Source: Syngnathus acus | Lineage: Eukaryota; Chordata; Actinopteri; Syngnathiformes; Syngnathidae | Length of the DNA: 64,000 nucleotides | Assembly (NCBI RefSeq): GCF_901709675.1 | Contig: NC_051095.1 | Span: 7,159,956-7,223,955 of the forward strand | Direction of reading: 5' to 3' | Notes under the pieces: generated by a model | Databases searched by the model: none | Seen by the model: only the letters and a program-made list of their open reading frames with translations | Told to the model about the DNA's origin: nothing | Part shown: piece by piece, positions 45,181 to 57,335 of the stretch | Numbering within the stretch: position 1 is the first letter of the stretch | Layout: every line of letters starts with the position of its first letter | Position numbers and translations under genes: made by a program

Positions 45181-46180
45181 ACAGATCGATACGGAAGTCG
45201 ATATAGAGAGATTTAAATTGTTGCAGCACACTGTAGTTCATTCAGATGCTTAAAATATCAGTAATCTAAGAAATTAGGTTTTTTATATGTCGATTAAAAT
45301 TTTAATGGAATGCCAAAGTATACCGGCCTTTCTTACATTTGGTATCAATTTGGTAAGGACATTTGTATTATAATCTTAGCATTGAATTTTGAAATATCAT
45401 AATTTCATTTTATGATAGAATTTCACGCAACTTTGTGATTCCGTCCCCGAGCACCATCCAGGCTCACAATATGCTCCAATTCACCTTTTCACTGTCTTGG
45501 GGCCCCGACGACGATGGAAACATTTGGTGGCACACATGTTCAGTGGAGTGTCATTGAATCGGCAGAGTGGAAAAGTAGGTCGGGTCGCACGGACAAGGCA
45601 AGATCTAAAACAACAAGATGTCCATCAGGCGACCGATTGGTTGGAAAGGCCAAGGATCGGAAAGCACAGCTGGTCGGAAAGCACGCAGGAAAGATTTTAT
45701 CCTTTGTTTTTATCGATGCAATGCAGCGAACCTAATTTGGGATTAAACTTTCAAACGTTTGTCTAAAAGTGTTTGATGGACTGGGTTCAAGACCAGAGCG
45801 GAATCAGGCAATATAATATCAGTCATCCATCTCATCGCTAATTGAGGACGTCTGGTCCATCTTTAGCACCACCAGGGTTTTAATCTGGTCAGTAGGCGGT
45901 CCTTGGGCGTGCCGACCAATTAGACTCAACATCCCCTTCAGGCTGATTTCTGTCAAAAGATTTCTTGTTTTTTCAACCCCCTCGCTGACTTTTCCTAAAG
46001 TAGATCAGTGATCATTGGAAGCCCCCCAGGGGCCCCATCACAATAATCAGATTTTCATCTCGAGCATTCAGATGCCCCAGAATCGTTCGCTGCATAATTT
46101 GTAGTGTTTTATATACTCACAATTATTTATAGTGACATTGTCTAAGACCCAAGAAAGTTTTTTGTAATGATGTATGCAAA
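45181..46180. other. No feature recognised
   Basis: No exon, RNA gene or mobile element identified. Open frames at 45497-45766 lack any domain. Confidence 0.4.
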
Positions 46181-46231
46181 TAGTCAGCCAGTCTAGTTTA
46201 AATTTTAGGCACATTTGGCTCAGTTACACCC

Positions 46232-46239
46232 AATTAGAC
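46232..46239. repeat. 8-bp target duplication (left) of hAT MITE
   Basis: AATTAGAC, exactly repeated at 46534-46541. Confidence 0.92.
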
Positions 46240-46533
46240 CAGTGGTTCTTAACCGGGGGTGCTCGCACCCCCTAGGGATGCGAGTATGCTTCCTAGGGGG
46301 TGCGAGGATACCCTGGGGGAAATTTACAATTTTTCGGGGATAACTGAAAAAAGTGAAACATTCTGTAAATCAAGAAGTCACTGTGTTAATTGGCATTAGG
46401 GATAATGCTAATTAAGCCTTATAGCTGTAAAGTAAACCAATTATTATTATAATAATTAGTTAGGGTTAGTGGTGCGAGAACTGGTTGGTGAATTGAATGG
46501 GGTGCGAACAAGGAAAAAGGTTAAGAACCACTG
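46240..46533. mobile_element. Complete non-autonomous hAT element, 294 bp
   Basis: The ends are CAGTGGTTCTTAACC and GGTTAAGAACCACTG, perfect 15-bp inverted repeats of a widely known hAT terminus. Subterminal text includes GGGGTGCTCGCACCCCCTAG, itself self-complementary, and GGTGCGA words at both ends. The AT-rich interior has no transposase frame. A perfect 8-bp target duplication places the insertion inside a CATTTTGG repeat unit. Confidence 0.96.
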
Positions 46534-46541
46534 AATTAGAC
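46534..46541. repeat. 8-bp target duplication (right) of hAT MITE
   Basis: AATTAGAC, identical to 46232-46239. Confidence 0.92.
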
Positions 46542-46935
46542 AAAAGAAATCACTACCCCTCCTGAATCCAGTTTCAATTAGCAACATGCAATTTGGTAGA
46601 CATGCCACAAAATAACTCAAGAAGCCACATGATGAAGGGCCCACATTCAAGGTATTATTGTCATAAGTAGTCCACCCACTAACCCTGAAGTTTTTTGAAA
46701 CTAGTTTGAAATATTTTCCACAAAATGATGCCTGAAAACAGTCAGCCATTTTGGTTTAAATTTTAGGCTCATTTGGCTCCGTTGCACCCAATTGGAATTA
46801 TTGAAAAAAAGAGGGAAAAAAAAAATTCCATACCTGAAGCCAGTTTCAATTAGCAACATCAGATTTGGTAGACATATCTGTCATGGGTAAATCCACAAAA
46901 TGTCTCCAGAATCCATGTGATAAAGGTTCCACCCT

Positions 46936-47580
46936 GAGGTATTAGGAGGCGCCTTTGACTGACAGAATTCCAACCATACGATAACTGCAAACTCATACCG
47001 AATCATCTGTCCATTCAATTTCTCCCAACTTTCATGTGACAGCAGTGGATTTGTAGTCTCTCATTAGATTGTGTATCTTGTGAAGTAGCCACTGGTGAAA
47101 GTCATGTTAAATCTTCATATTGAAGATGACAACATCCTACAGTGCAGAATTCTCTGGAGTGGATACATTTCATCCACCCACAGCCCATTAAGTGTGTGTT
47201 TGATTGCTGTTTTCACTTTCTGTGATGGCGACAGGCACCGACGAATGAGTGAACGCATGTGGTGTTGGTTATGACAGTGATTATACGACACGGACACTAG
47301 GATTTGTCCAAGACAAATTTCCCAGCGGGACAATGAAAGCAGAAGAGCATCATGCAGGAAATCCTCACCAGCGGTGTGACATGGCCGATGTTTGACAGCA
47401 TGGACAAAACAGAAATGTATTTCCGGAGAAGAACATGACATGTTATGTTACAGCAATTAAAAACAAACATTTTTTTGATAAGTCGTTAAACAAAACAAAA
47501 AGTAAATGCTACACCCACAGGCAACAACATTTTTGTCAAGTAAGTAAACAAGTTTGTAATTTGTTAGGCGGTGGCTAAAA
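46936..47580. other. No gene; one phrase shared with 54.6 kb
   Basis: GCCACTGGTGAAAGTCATGT near 47088 resembles ACCACTGGTGACAGTCATGT near 54618, with similar text for about 50 more bases, so a short dispersed repeat may exist. No exon recognised. Confidence 0.35.
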
Positions 47581-47800
47581 TATTGAGGAGTGTAGATTTT
47601 AGAAGGAGCCTCGGGGGGAAAAAAAATAAAACAAAATGGCTGACTTCTGAATAAAAATGGCAGACTTCTCATGTCTTTTCCGGCACGGCTTTTTTTTTTT
47701 TGCCGTGAATACCAAATTTTATGTTGAGTCATACTGGGTCGACCCTAAAATTGCCATTTCACACCAAAATGGCTAACTTATTCAATCAAATTGAATAAAA
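47581..47800 (-). repeat. Dispersed CATTTTGG repeat, minus-strand copy
   Basis: CAAAATGGCTGACTTCTG (about 47631), AAAATGGCAGACTTCTCATG (about 47655), CCGGCACGGCTTTTT, then ACCAAATTTTATGTTGAGTC (about 47710) and CACCAAAATGGCTAAC (about 47762) are the reverse complements of the family blocks in the reverse order. Confidence 0.6.
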
Positions 47801-50204
47801 CTTGAATAGAAATTGAAAACAGTATACATTTGTTTGCCGTAGAAATCAAGCATTGTTTTTCTGCTTGAGAAGTTTTGAGCTACTTGTCGGTCGGCTTTGT
47901 CGTCAGCAACGGTGCGAGCAGATGGCTGTGTCTGTTTACGTTTATTTTGAGTAAAGGTTAAACGGCATCAACCAAAATAGATGCAACCATCTGCGGGTAT
48001 TGAGCAACAACAGCAGACGCACACACACACACAAAAAATAAAGAAAAAACATGTACGGAAATCATGTAGTGTACAGCAGACGACTGGTGACCTCACCGCG
48101 ATCATTCAAGTATATTTGAATCATTATTACTTGAGTTAATTCATCCACGCTGAAGCATATGGAATATTTTGAGAATGTTGCCAAGAATCGTGTTCAACAT
48201 GAAATCACTTAACCAGTGAATATATTTTCTGTAAAAAATAGAATCGGAAGGCATGTGGAATTGAATTTTTGACACTTGGTGGAGAAATGTCAACGGAGGA
48301 GCTAATGTAAAATACTTGGTAACATTGTGGAAATTTAGGCCATGTTATGATTATAATGATCTGAGCAGTTTGAGTTTGGCCTGGTTTTAATCAGTTGAGA
48401 AATGTGGTAGGAACTATTAGGAAATTTGGGAAGTTCCAGCTCTCATTAATGAATCAAATATTTTGAAACGACTAGAATCGCTGAAACTGGTTATAAAATA
48501 TTGCATGTATGTAAAGATTTTAAAAAAAAATTTGATTTAATATTATTTTGAAAAATTTGGATTGTAAAAAACTGGGATTTTTTAAAGATTTATTTAAAGT
48601 TTGATCATTTGTCCAAAAACAGTTCAGCAATAAATTGACATCTTGTACAAACTTCGTACATTTAACTTATGTAGATTGATACGTTTAAGAGCAAAAAATA
48701 AAACACTTGTGAGTGGACACAAAGCCAATGTATAAATAAATTTGCCTTACAAAAGTGTATATATAGCCTAAAAAAAAATCCACTCCAACCAGTAAAACGG
48801 TACCGGTGAGGCGAGATGTGTTTGGACGTTTTTTCGGCCGTCTCTCATGAATCAAACATCAGGCGTCTCGCGTCCATATTGGCCTTGATGAAAATGGAAA
48901 AACAAACACACGGATACTTCTTTTTCATGTTGTCCCCGGTGAAATTATCTTTAACGTGTTGTTTGAGCAGCTTTTTCTCACCGCTGTCATGGCCCCCAGG
49001 ATGCTGCCGCGCTGCGGCGTAATGGAAGCGCTGAATTTTGATGGCGTTGTTATTCAAGGACACGTGGACGCTGCCAGCTCGCTGGTTCCTTTTTTTCATA
49101 ATTGCTCTCTGTTTTTCCACCACTTGCTAAAGTGCAAAGACGTGATAACCTCCTTCTACATACATGCATACATATAGATACTAAGCGGTACATACTGTGA
49201 ATACATGTAAAATGTAGCGGACAAACAATTTCCTGAGAGGACATCAACGTTCCCCAAGCGAAATTGCCGCCGCACTTGATGTTTTCAAGACTTCACAGAA
49301 GCGTAGCAGGATGAAATCTCCTTCTTTTCAAAGTCACACCACTTCCGCTACAAAGAATCATCTCGGAAAAATCCATCCTTCGTCTGTAAGAAAGACAATG
49401 AAAGATGGGGAAAAGGAAAATACAACATTCCATGATTGTGTGTGACTACACTCAAGTCAATAAATGGTGACGTGGTAATGTGCAAATCTTAATGTTCAGT
49501 GCTCTTGTTTGTTTTGTCATAATTTTGTGTGCCTGTCCAATTTATTGTTTATACTCGCTCGGTAAGAGGTCAGAGATAATTTGACTTCGCAAAATGAAAA
49601 TTAGTAGGCATGTCAATCAAGAGAAAACCCCTGACAAATGCCCACCTAAAAAGAATTAGACCAGACAGATGGATGCGTAGAAAGTGCTAATGATTTGAGT
49701 GAATATTTTCAGACTAATGAAATGCTATTGTTGAAATAAATAAATAAAGACAATCTTTGTTTTCTTCAATAAAGTCTAATTTTCTTGAAAAATGTGACCT
49801 TTACAGTATTTTCTTCTCTTTATTTTGATGAAAAAATGACTGAGATGTTTCTCCCAAAGTTGAATATTTTTCTTAAAAATAAAATTAAATCAATTTTAGT
49901 CCATAAAACAGAAAAATCTTTATTATGGAACAAATACTGTATGTTTGTATAGCTGTAAAAGCAAGAAACAAGAAACTGTTTTTAAAAATAAATGAAAGAA
50001 AATTTTAAAACAATTATTCTACAAAGATCATCATTCTCAAATAAAATATGATTAAATTGTTGGAAATAAAAGGACTTTTTACTTCCCAAATGTTTTTTCT
50101 ACTGTATTCTCAAGGACAAAAACTTTCATTTTCTAAATATTGCTACTTTCCCTATAACTATTAGTTAATTACAAAAATAAATGAAAATAAAGATTGTTGC
50201 CTCT
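47801..50204. other. No gene recognised
   Basis: AT-rich, with short CA repeats at 48018-48032. 48800-49140 is GC-richer (open on both strands) and might be conserved non-coding DNA, but no splice-plus-frame or protein domain could be read. 49740-50190 is very A-rich with many short A runs. Confidence 0.3.
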
Positions 50205-50368
50205 GAAATGATCAGTTCATTAGTCCAGTGGTTAGTGTTTGTAATCGGGTTTGGTAATTTTGTTTTGCTCTGCTGTCAACAGCCAGGTCGGCATCACAAA
50301 TGAGAATCTGTTCTTAATTGCCTTACATGAATAAATCAAGGTTGAACGAATAAATAAAATCAAATGAA
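50205..50368 (+). mobile_element. SINE/LINE-type retrotransposon end
   Basis: GTCCAGTGGTTAGTGTTTGT resembles a degenerate tRNA-like A-box. AGCCAGGTCGGCATCACAAA, ATGAGAATCTGTTCTTAATT and GCCTTACATGAATAAATCAA followed by an AAATAAAATC tail match the common 3' end of a fish non-LTR element. The B-box is not convincing and no target duplication was found. Confidence 0.45.
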
Positions 50369-51960
50369 AATCATGTCAGAATAAACATGCAATGACTTTG
50401 GAAATGAAGCGTCACCTAATGCTAATTTGGTTTTGTTTGATGGATGAGGTGTGGCTCTGCGGCCCAACATGACCGCTTTCACACAAACAAAGTCAAATAA
50501 AGCTGTCAGCTCTCTTCTGTGCAGATAGCATCGTCCAATATGCTGCATGGCTGCTGATGGAGAAATCCGAAAAAAAAATTCTATTCGCTCCGGGTTGTTC
50601 ATGATCACATTGACTTATATTTTGTTGAAGATTTTGCCACAAAGTTGTGAAATGGTCTTTACTGATTTCATAATACACATTTGACAAAACGTAACATTGA
50701 GTGAAAATGTCGACTAGCTAGCGCTTAGCTTAAACTTTACTTTTTTTGTCGATCCTCATGTAAACAAAGGACTGATTGGACTCTTTTTCAATTCTTTTGA
50801 GTCCATACGTGCATGTGTGACATAGGTACATTAGCATTTAGCCTCTGTGAACCTTTCCTCGTTTTTTTAGGTTTAAATGTTTATTTTATATTTTCTTACA
50901 TTACCTTTACTTTATTTTCAGGATTACTATTTATATTTCATGTTGCACTGTATAACTGAAAAGCAAACCCTCACATGTGAATGTACATTTCACCACCGAT
51001 GCAAATCAAATTGACTCTGATTGGAATCAAAGTTCTTCCTCCTTGTTTTAAAAGCGGTGATGCCATCAAGATTGTTGCTGCCTGCTGCCCCCAAGAGGTT
51101 AGAATGTTATACAACAGTTCTTTTGCGCTATAATTTGGTCCTTTTATTAAGAGCAGTTTTTCTATACGTCAGAATATCGTGTGTGTCTTGGATGCGTGGT
51201 ATGTTTAGGAAGCGTGGCACTTTTTCCAAGCGGTGTTTGCGTTTCACCCGCGGCTTCAACCAACCAACCGCCGCTCGCAAATTATTCATACGGGTGTCAG
51301 TGTGAAGGAGCAACGTCCGCCTGCAGGGACAGCAGCACCACATGCTGTGGATTGTGTATTTATGCGTGCGTGTTTGTGAGGACTCAAAACGCAGGGGGCA
51401 CTGTGTACAAGTGTGTGTGTGTTGTAATTCCCTCTCCAAATCAAAGTCCCTGACAGCTTCCTTAATGCCGGCTGCCTCTCAGGTGATGAAGGGCCCGCCG
51501 CCGAAGCTGAATACCTTCATCACCTCTACTACCTATGCCCCCCAACCCCTTCCTCCCCCCCCCCCCCCTCCCCACCTTCCCTCCTGTTGACGTCCAATCA
51601 ATCACTCCATCCGTATCCCTGACACCGGCATGTATAATTAAAGTTTATTCCCTCGGACCTCCCAGCCCTAAAGAAGAAGATGAATATAAAAGCAGTCATC
51701 CATATTTCACAAGTGTCAGAACGCTCCTTGCGGCGACTGGTCAGTGAGGGGATGGATCAGATTTTTCTGCAGTGAGAAATGATCAAAAGAAGACAAATTC
51801 CACAAGTGTAATGTTGTCATTTTTTGGAGGGAACAAACATAAACAACCGCAGGCGAAAAATACAGTGCTAGCTGGCTTGACAGAACTCGCGGCCACAGCC
51901 AACTTTTTGGAAATAATGGACTTGGATTTGGCTCTTGCGTGACTAGTGTGGATTTGGTAG
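50369..51960. other. No gene; poly-C tract
   Basis: A poly-C run lies at 51556-51569. 51180-51450 and 51480-51750 are GC-richer and contain several short frames without domains. 51620-51760 holds ATTAAAGTTTATTCC-like AT words. No exon supported. Confidence 0.35.
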
Positions 51961-52800
51961 CAATCAGAGAAAATCTCAAGGACAAGTTAGCTTTTGATGG
52001 GAAGCAGGAAATGTTGAAAAGGAACCCGGAATTTGCATTTCACGTCTAAAGTTCATTTTAGGCATGGCTTCTTTTTGTATCTTTTCATGAAAGACAGCCC
52101 TGCCAAATTTCATGTTGATCAGTGAAAGTTGCTGTGTAAATCAAAATGAATGGTAACACGATTTTCTGTGACTTCAGGAATAGCTTCTTGACATAATGGA
52201 CATTGGGTTAAATACCATCATTTACGGATGCTATTAAGTCAAACATGCTTCAAGGGTTTGATTTCTTTTTTTGAAAAAAGCTTGACCTCTGGAAATGAGG
52301 AATATTTGCTTATAATGACTGCTTTAAACCAAAATGGCAGATGTACTGTTTCCTGCACGGCTTCTTGAGATGTTTTTTGCGGGTCATGTCTACCACTTTT
52401 CATGTTGACAAATAAAATTTGGTTTGAGGGCTGTTTTTTTTTTTTTTTTTCTTTTAAAATCACAATTTAACCACAATGGCTGACTTTCTGGGTCTGTGCA
52501 GACATGGCATCATAGACCATTTTGTGGGTCCATGTGTGATAGACGAGTTCAAATATCATGTTGCATAGTAAAACCGTATTTTATCAGCTGATCTTTTTTT
52601 TTTCTTATTCAAATATTGTGAGCTGAACCTTAACAATGAGCCTGAAATGGTCAATTTAAACCGAAATTCACAACTTCAGTGCGTTTACAGGCATGGCTTC
52701 AAAGGGCATTTGGTGGGTCCTTTCATGATGGACATGCCTACCAAATGTTTTGTTGCTAGTTGAAATCACATTGGTGAGTTTTTGACTGTAAGGACACTCT
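51961..52800 (-). repeat. Dispersed CATTTTGG repeat cluster, minus strand, about four units
   Basis: Reverse-complement blocks in order: GCATGGCTTCTTTTTGTATC (about 52062) and CAAATTTCATGTTGATCAGT (about 52106); ACCAAAATGGCAGATGTACT (about 52328), GCACGGCTTCTTGAGATG and CATGTCTACCACTTTTCATG; ACCACAATGGCTGACTTTCT (about 52470), GACATGGCATCATAGACC, AAATATCATGTTGCATAG; GCATGGCTTCAAAGGGCATT (about 52691), CATGATGGACATGCCTACCA and TTTTGTTGCTAGTTGAAATC. A run of 18 T lies at 52434-52451. Confidence 0.7.
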
Positions 52801-53284
52801 CAAGATGGTATGGAAAAAGTCATGATGGATGACACGGAGTAAACAGTCGAGTGACTACAATGTTTGTTTTTCAGTCTGTCAGAGAATAAAAGAGCGGAAA
52901 GTGCCCGTCGCCACCATCAGAGTTCACAGCATCGCCACGCGAGCTCGTCCGTTTGTGTGATGTTTGTCACGGTGAGGGCGAGTCAGGGTTAATCCCGTCT
53001 CTTGTTCAGCGAGGCGACCGACGCAGAGACTCGAAAGGTCGCCAACTCTGATGCTTTGGAAACAAAAGCGGCGCGGTAGCGGTGGAGCGGCCGCTGAACT
53101 GAGACGACCCGGAGGAGCAATTCATTTGTCGTGGATAAAAGACTGTTTACTTCTTCTTGAGACAGCAATCTCTCTGGCAGAGAAGCGGCAGACACTCAAT
53201 CCAAAAGGGTTATATTATATATATATACACTATGTACCATATATATGTATGTATGTACTCTGTATAGTTTTTGCACAAGCTTTG
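52801..53284. other. No gene; GC-richer segment then AT microsatellite
   Basis: 52900-53150 is GC-rich but no frame carries a domain. (AT)n and ATGT-rich sequence runs 53214-53262. Confidence 0.35.
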
Positions 53285-53509
53285 AACCCTGAGGCTTATA
53301 GTCCAGTGTGGTTTATCTATGGAGTTTCATGATTTTTATGATATTGTAAGGTGATTTGTTTTGGTAATAAAGGTTTTAGAAATGAGGACATTTCATTTCA
53401 AACACCTGCGTTTTATAGTCCAGTGCGGCTTGCATATGAACAAAACAGGATTGGCCCCTAATTTTAGCTGGTGGAGCTTATATTCAGGTGCAGCTCATAA
53501 CCCGGAAAA
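53285..53509 (+). mobile_element. Decayed palindromic MITE, TATAGTCCAGTGCGGCTT type
   Basis: CTTATAGTCCAGTGTGGTTT near 53294 and TTATAGTCCAGTGCGGCTTG near 53413 are repeated subunits. The right side has GAGCTTATATTCAGGTGCAG and CTCATAACCCGGAAAAA. The style (TATAG, GTGCGGCTTATAT, a GGAAAA end) is that of the TACGGTA group but with a distinct interior. AT-rich microsatellite follows to 53570. Confidence 0.55.
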
Positions 53510-56500
53510 AAATATATATATATGAATATATATAAAAGAAATATATAATATATATATATATATTTTTTTCCACTTTTTTTTATTTATTCCCCAATTTCTT
53601 TTCCACAGTAAAAGGTTTTTGTTGTTGTAAAACAGTGATCAAATGGAATGAAGAGCAATGATTATGGTGGAACCCAGCAGGCAAGCAACATCTGTTTATT
53701 GGTCTGTGGCACACGCCACCTGACATTATGGGATGGCCTTCAGTCAGAAGGTCGCCATGGCAACATTTCCACTCAACCCAATGTGTGTACTTGTAGCTCA
53801 CATGAGTGGACACACAAAGCGACCGCTTGTTTCCTTCATCATAAGCCAGTCACTTTTTGCTGGAGCACACACACATACGCACACATGCACGTATGCACAC
53901 ATGCACATACGGACACGTGGCCCTGCAGTGCTTCTGTTGATGAAGGCTGGCTGCAAATCACAACGTCTTTAGTGAATCAACAGCTCTTCTGGTGCAAAGA
54001 AGAAAAAAAAAAGAGCAACGTGTGGAGCGACCGAGGTTTTAGAGCAAGCCAAAGCAGTTCAATGATAGCTCAAAAAGGCAATTGTTCGTATTTGAAATGT
54101 CTGTGAACTGTCACAACGTTTGAGTAAATGTCCTATCTGTTTTGAGAAAAGAAAAAGTATCAATTTTGTGAGTATTTTTTTTCAGTGAAAGATATATTTT
54201 TCCATAAATGGTCTTATTTATTTATTTATTTATGGAATAACGAAAGGTAGTATTTATCTACAGTAGCGTTTTGCTGCCATACTAGGATAAAAAAATCCCG
54301 AATATGATAAATTAAAGCCTGACGTGAAAGTCAAACTGCTTTTTCCATTCACTCCTTGAAGTGGGTCATCTTTACGCACAATGGCGACACACTTGCTACT
54401 ATCTACCGTGACACATACTCTGTCCGTTTTTAGTTTGTATGTCAAGAGGCCAAAATTGGTTTGGCTTCTAACATGTTGGCATTTCTCTTTGTCAAAATGT
54501 GACCGTTAATTTTTTATCTTCTACTCATAAGCTGATACTGATCTCAAATTCAAACTAAGTCATTACAAAGCTGAATTTCACACGGATCCTCTTCCATGCC
54601 TACCTGTTGAAAATCATACCACTGGTGACAGTCATGTAAATGCTTAGATTGACAAATAGAAACATCCACTGCGGTCCATGAACTATTTGTCTCCTCAGAG
54701 TGCAACTTTTTTCTCAAAGCGTCCCTAATACTCATCCGTAGTAAAAGCGTATCCATCGGCAATTAGGTTGCCTCGCTTGGGTGGCTGACGGCTCTGCCGA
54801 GGCCCGAGCTTCTTCGCTGTGGATGAGGAAGACGAGGATGAAGAGCTGGAAGCTCTTCAGGGGGAAGCTCCTGTCTGTTAATTAGCGGCGAGCAGATGGA
54901 AGAAAGTCCGCACGTCGCTGGAGGATCAACTACCCCCCCGAGAAGCTGCAGCGGCAAAGCGCTTTTATTTATTTCTCAGCTCAGCCGGTGTCGCCTCGCA
55001 TAAGCTCAGGAGCCTCCCCGGGAGAGACGAGAAGGGTCCTTCTCCTCCGGGATTTTGCTGAAGATTCTTCCGTAGGCTGGCCGAGTGTTTGAGTTAAGTC
55101 ACTTGTGGCGATTTTGTATGCAAGCATCTGTTTACACACGCTCGCATTCAATAAGCCGTAACCTGGTCGGCCCCTTACGTGAAATGCACCGCCGAGGCAT
55201 CTGCGGCTTCGGCGGCAGCTCGCTTTTGATGCACACAAAGACTCGGTCGGGGAAGACGAGTCCCAAGATATGTTTGGCTTCATCAAAGTTGCATCCACAG
55301 AAAACACAAACATCTGGGAATTAACTTGTCGTGCAGTATGGCTTACAAACAGGAAGTATTTTAATTCGCAGCAATGGTGTTTGGCAAAAAGAAATGCTGC
55401 CAAATTTTTATTTTTATTTGCCTTGCAATAAACAGGGCTTTTTTTTTTAATCATTAAAGTAGTAGCTACCCAGTAGCTCCCAAATATGCCCTAATTATAT
55501 TCGAGATGTGTTTGATGCTAATTTGTCAAGCTAATTTTCACAGAAAACCACAACAAATTTGGACGATTCGCCATGGAAGAAAAAAATATTTACACCGAAA
55601 GTGGCGATGCTCAAACCAATTTCTCCTAGAGTGTCCACCCAATCGCTACACGACTTGAAGAACCTATCCTAGAAAGATGGCTAACTCCAGATTGTGGACC
55701 ACTTATTGTGTGGGCGGAAAATGGTACCAAGGTTTGAAAGAAAAAATCTATTTTGGTTTGAAACAGTAGATTGTATTTCAGCTTGTACAATTTGAACGTA
55801 TACTAGAGATGCTGGAGACATGTGATTATCAAGCTTCTGACTTTCTGCCCTGAAATCAAACTTGACCAAACATTGATGATTCCTCATTGAAAACAAAAAC
55901 AATTCTAGCCAAGGTTTTGGTCCCAATTCTTCATGGGGGAGCTTATCTGATTGCTACCAAATTTGGATTTGACTCACAGGATGTTAAATTGAGTTTATAA
56001 ACATACAGTTCAAATATTTAAATTGGCGTCATCATTAAAGCTGGAACTCTTGAACTATGACCTCAACATGAGAATGGTAGAGGCAGATTATAAATGATGT
56101 GAATGTCGCTGCCCTTAAAAGTAATCAGATTACAGTCTTTAATCTGCGCTGAATGGCTTTATCAGTGTATGCAGGAAGAGCAGAGGTTGAAGCGCCCCAT
56201 TCGCCCCTGAAGAAATTCAATTAAAACGTGAAGAGGCAAATCTGCGGAAATTCCCAAATGTTAACGGGGAACTTAGACACGCTTAGCACATGAAAGTGAT
56301 CCTATCAGTAGCCAAAGAAGTTTCTCTCATGTTCCATCGCCTCAAAGGAACAAAGACGAGAGCGGCCTGAGCCATTTTGGATCGAGCATATTAAAAAAGG
56401 ATTGAATTTGTGCATGGTAAAGTGCATTTATAATTTCATTTCGCTCGTTTTGAAAGAATCCACTAGCACAATGGATATATTTGATCATCTTGCAACATTT

Positions 56501-56640
56501 TCTTTAGTAAAATTGAGAAGAGATTAAATGTTAAATGGGCATTTAGAATGATTTTTAATATGACCGAATTCAGATATATAAAAAAAAAAAAGTAATAACT
56601 AAAGCTGGAAGCCAAAATGGTTTACACTTTTGAGAAAATT
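53510..56640. other. No gene; AT tracts and weak repeat traces
   Basis: (AT)n-rich DNA at 53510-53570; short CA repeats near 53866-53890; (TTTA)n at 54213-54235. 55500-55990 carries diverged phrases related to the dispersed repeats. 56090-56190 (AAGTAATCAGATTACAGTCT, a near-palindrome with GATTA cores) may be regulatory. The 157-codon frame at 54981-55454 and the 152-codon frame at 53648-54106 have no domain and look accidental. Confidence 0.3.
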
Positions 56641-57335
56641 TAGCTGACCAAGCCCATTTTACTTTGCAACCTGAAAATTGGGTACGTACCACTGTCACGA
56701 GTAGACAAATAAAACAGAAACATGACATTTGGTAGTGCATGAAAGTCGGCCATTTTGCTTTGAAGTAACCATTTTTAGGCTCAATTGGTTAATTTGCGCT
56801 CAAACTGAATTTTCAAAATTCAGCCTCTCAAACTAATTTTACTTCGAAAAATGTAACCTGTCTGGCTCCAGTAGACCCGCAAAAAAAAATATCAAAAAAC
56901 AGATCCCTGAAAATACACAAGAAGTCTGCCAGTTTGGCTTGAAGCTGCAGTTTTAGGATCAGTTTGGTCATTCCAGGGATCTCTCGAAAATAAACTGCCG
57001 CGACAGATTTTTCCCACAACATTTAATTGCCTATAATTTGAGGTTTTATTGTTCTGAATTTGATGAAACCAAGAACTCTAAAAACTGTAACTCACTAGGT
57101 TGAAACATCAAACTCAGTATCTCCTCTCCGAAATCAATTTAGTTAAAAATGTGAAATGCCAATTTGTCCCGCATAAAAAGTCTCAAGAAGCCATATTTGA
57201 AAAAAAAAATAATAATCCACCATTTTAGGTTCAAATGATCAATTTTCAGCGGTCCTTCAATTAGACTCCAAATACCAATTTTGTCTGATTGCCACAAATA
57301 CCAGACAGACAGGCAACAGTAGCACGCCAATAATT
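56641..57335 (+). repeat. Dispersed CATTTTGG repeat cluster, old, about three units
   Basis: AAAGTCGGCCATTTTGCTTT (about 56743), AGAAGTCTGCCAGTTTGGCT (about 56920), and GTCTCAAGAAGCC (57180) followed by CACCATTTTAGGTTCAAATG (about 57217). Between them lie ACCACTGTCACGAGTAGACA-like and GGCTCCAGTAGACCCGC blocks. The copies are heavily diverged. Confidence 0.55.

Larger units (their letters stand above)
46181..46935 (+). repeat. Dispersed CATTTTGG repeat, two units
   Basis: Unit 1 has AGTCAGCCAGTCTAGTTTAA (46186), CACATTTGGCTCAGTTACAC (about 46210), CAGTTTCAATTAGCAACATG (about 46569) and CAATTTGGTAGACATGCC. Unit 2 has AGTCAGCCATTTTGGTTTAA (46739), GCTCATTTGGCTCCGTTGCA, CAGTTTCAATTAGCAACATC (about 46843) and AGATTTGGTAGACATATCTG. 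After subtracting the inserted hAT element (302 bases with its duplicated target) the period is about 250 bases. This is the best-preserved pair in the window. Confidence 0.8.

Noticed and set aside
54981-55454. 157-codon minus-strand frame as a gene
   Set aside because: No recognisable domain and no splice context; its ends are in AT-rich noncoding-looking DNA.
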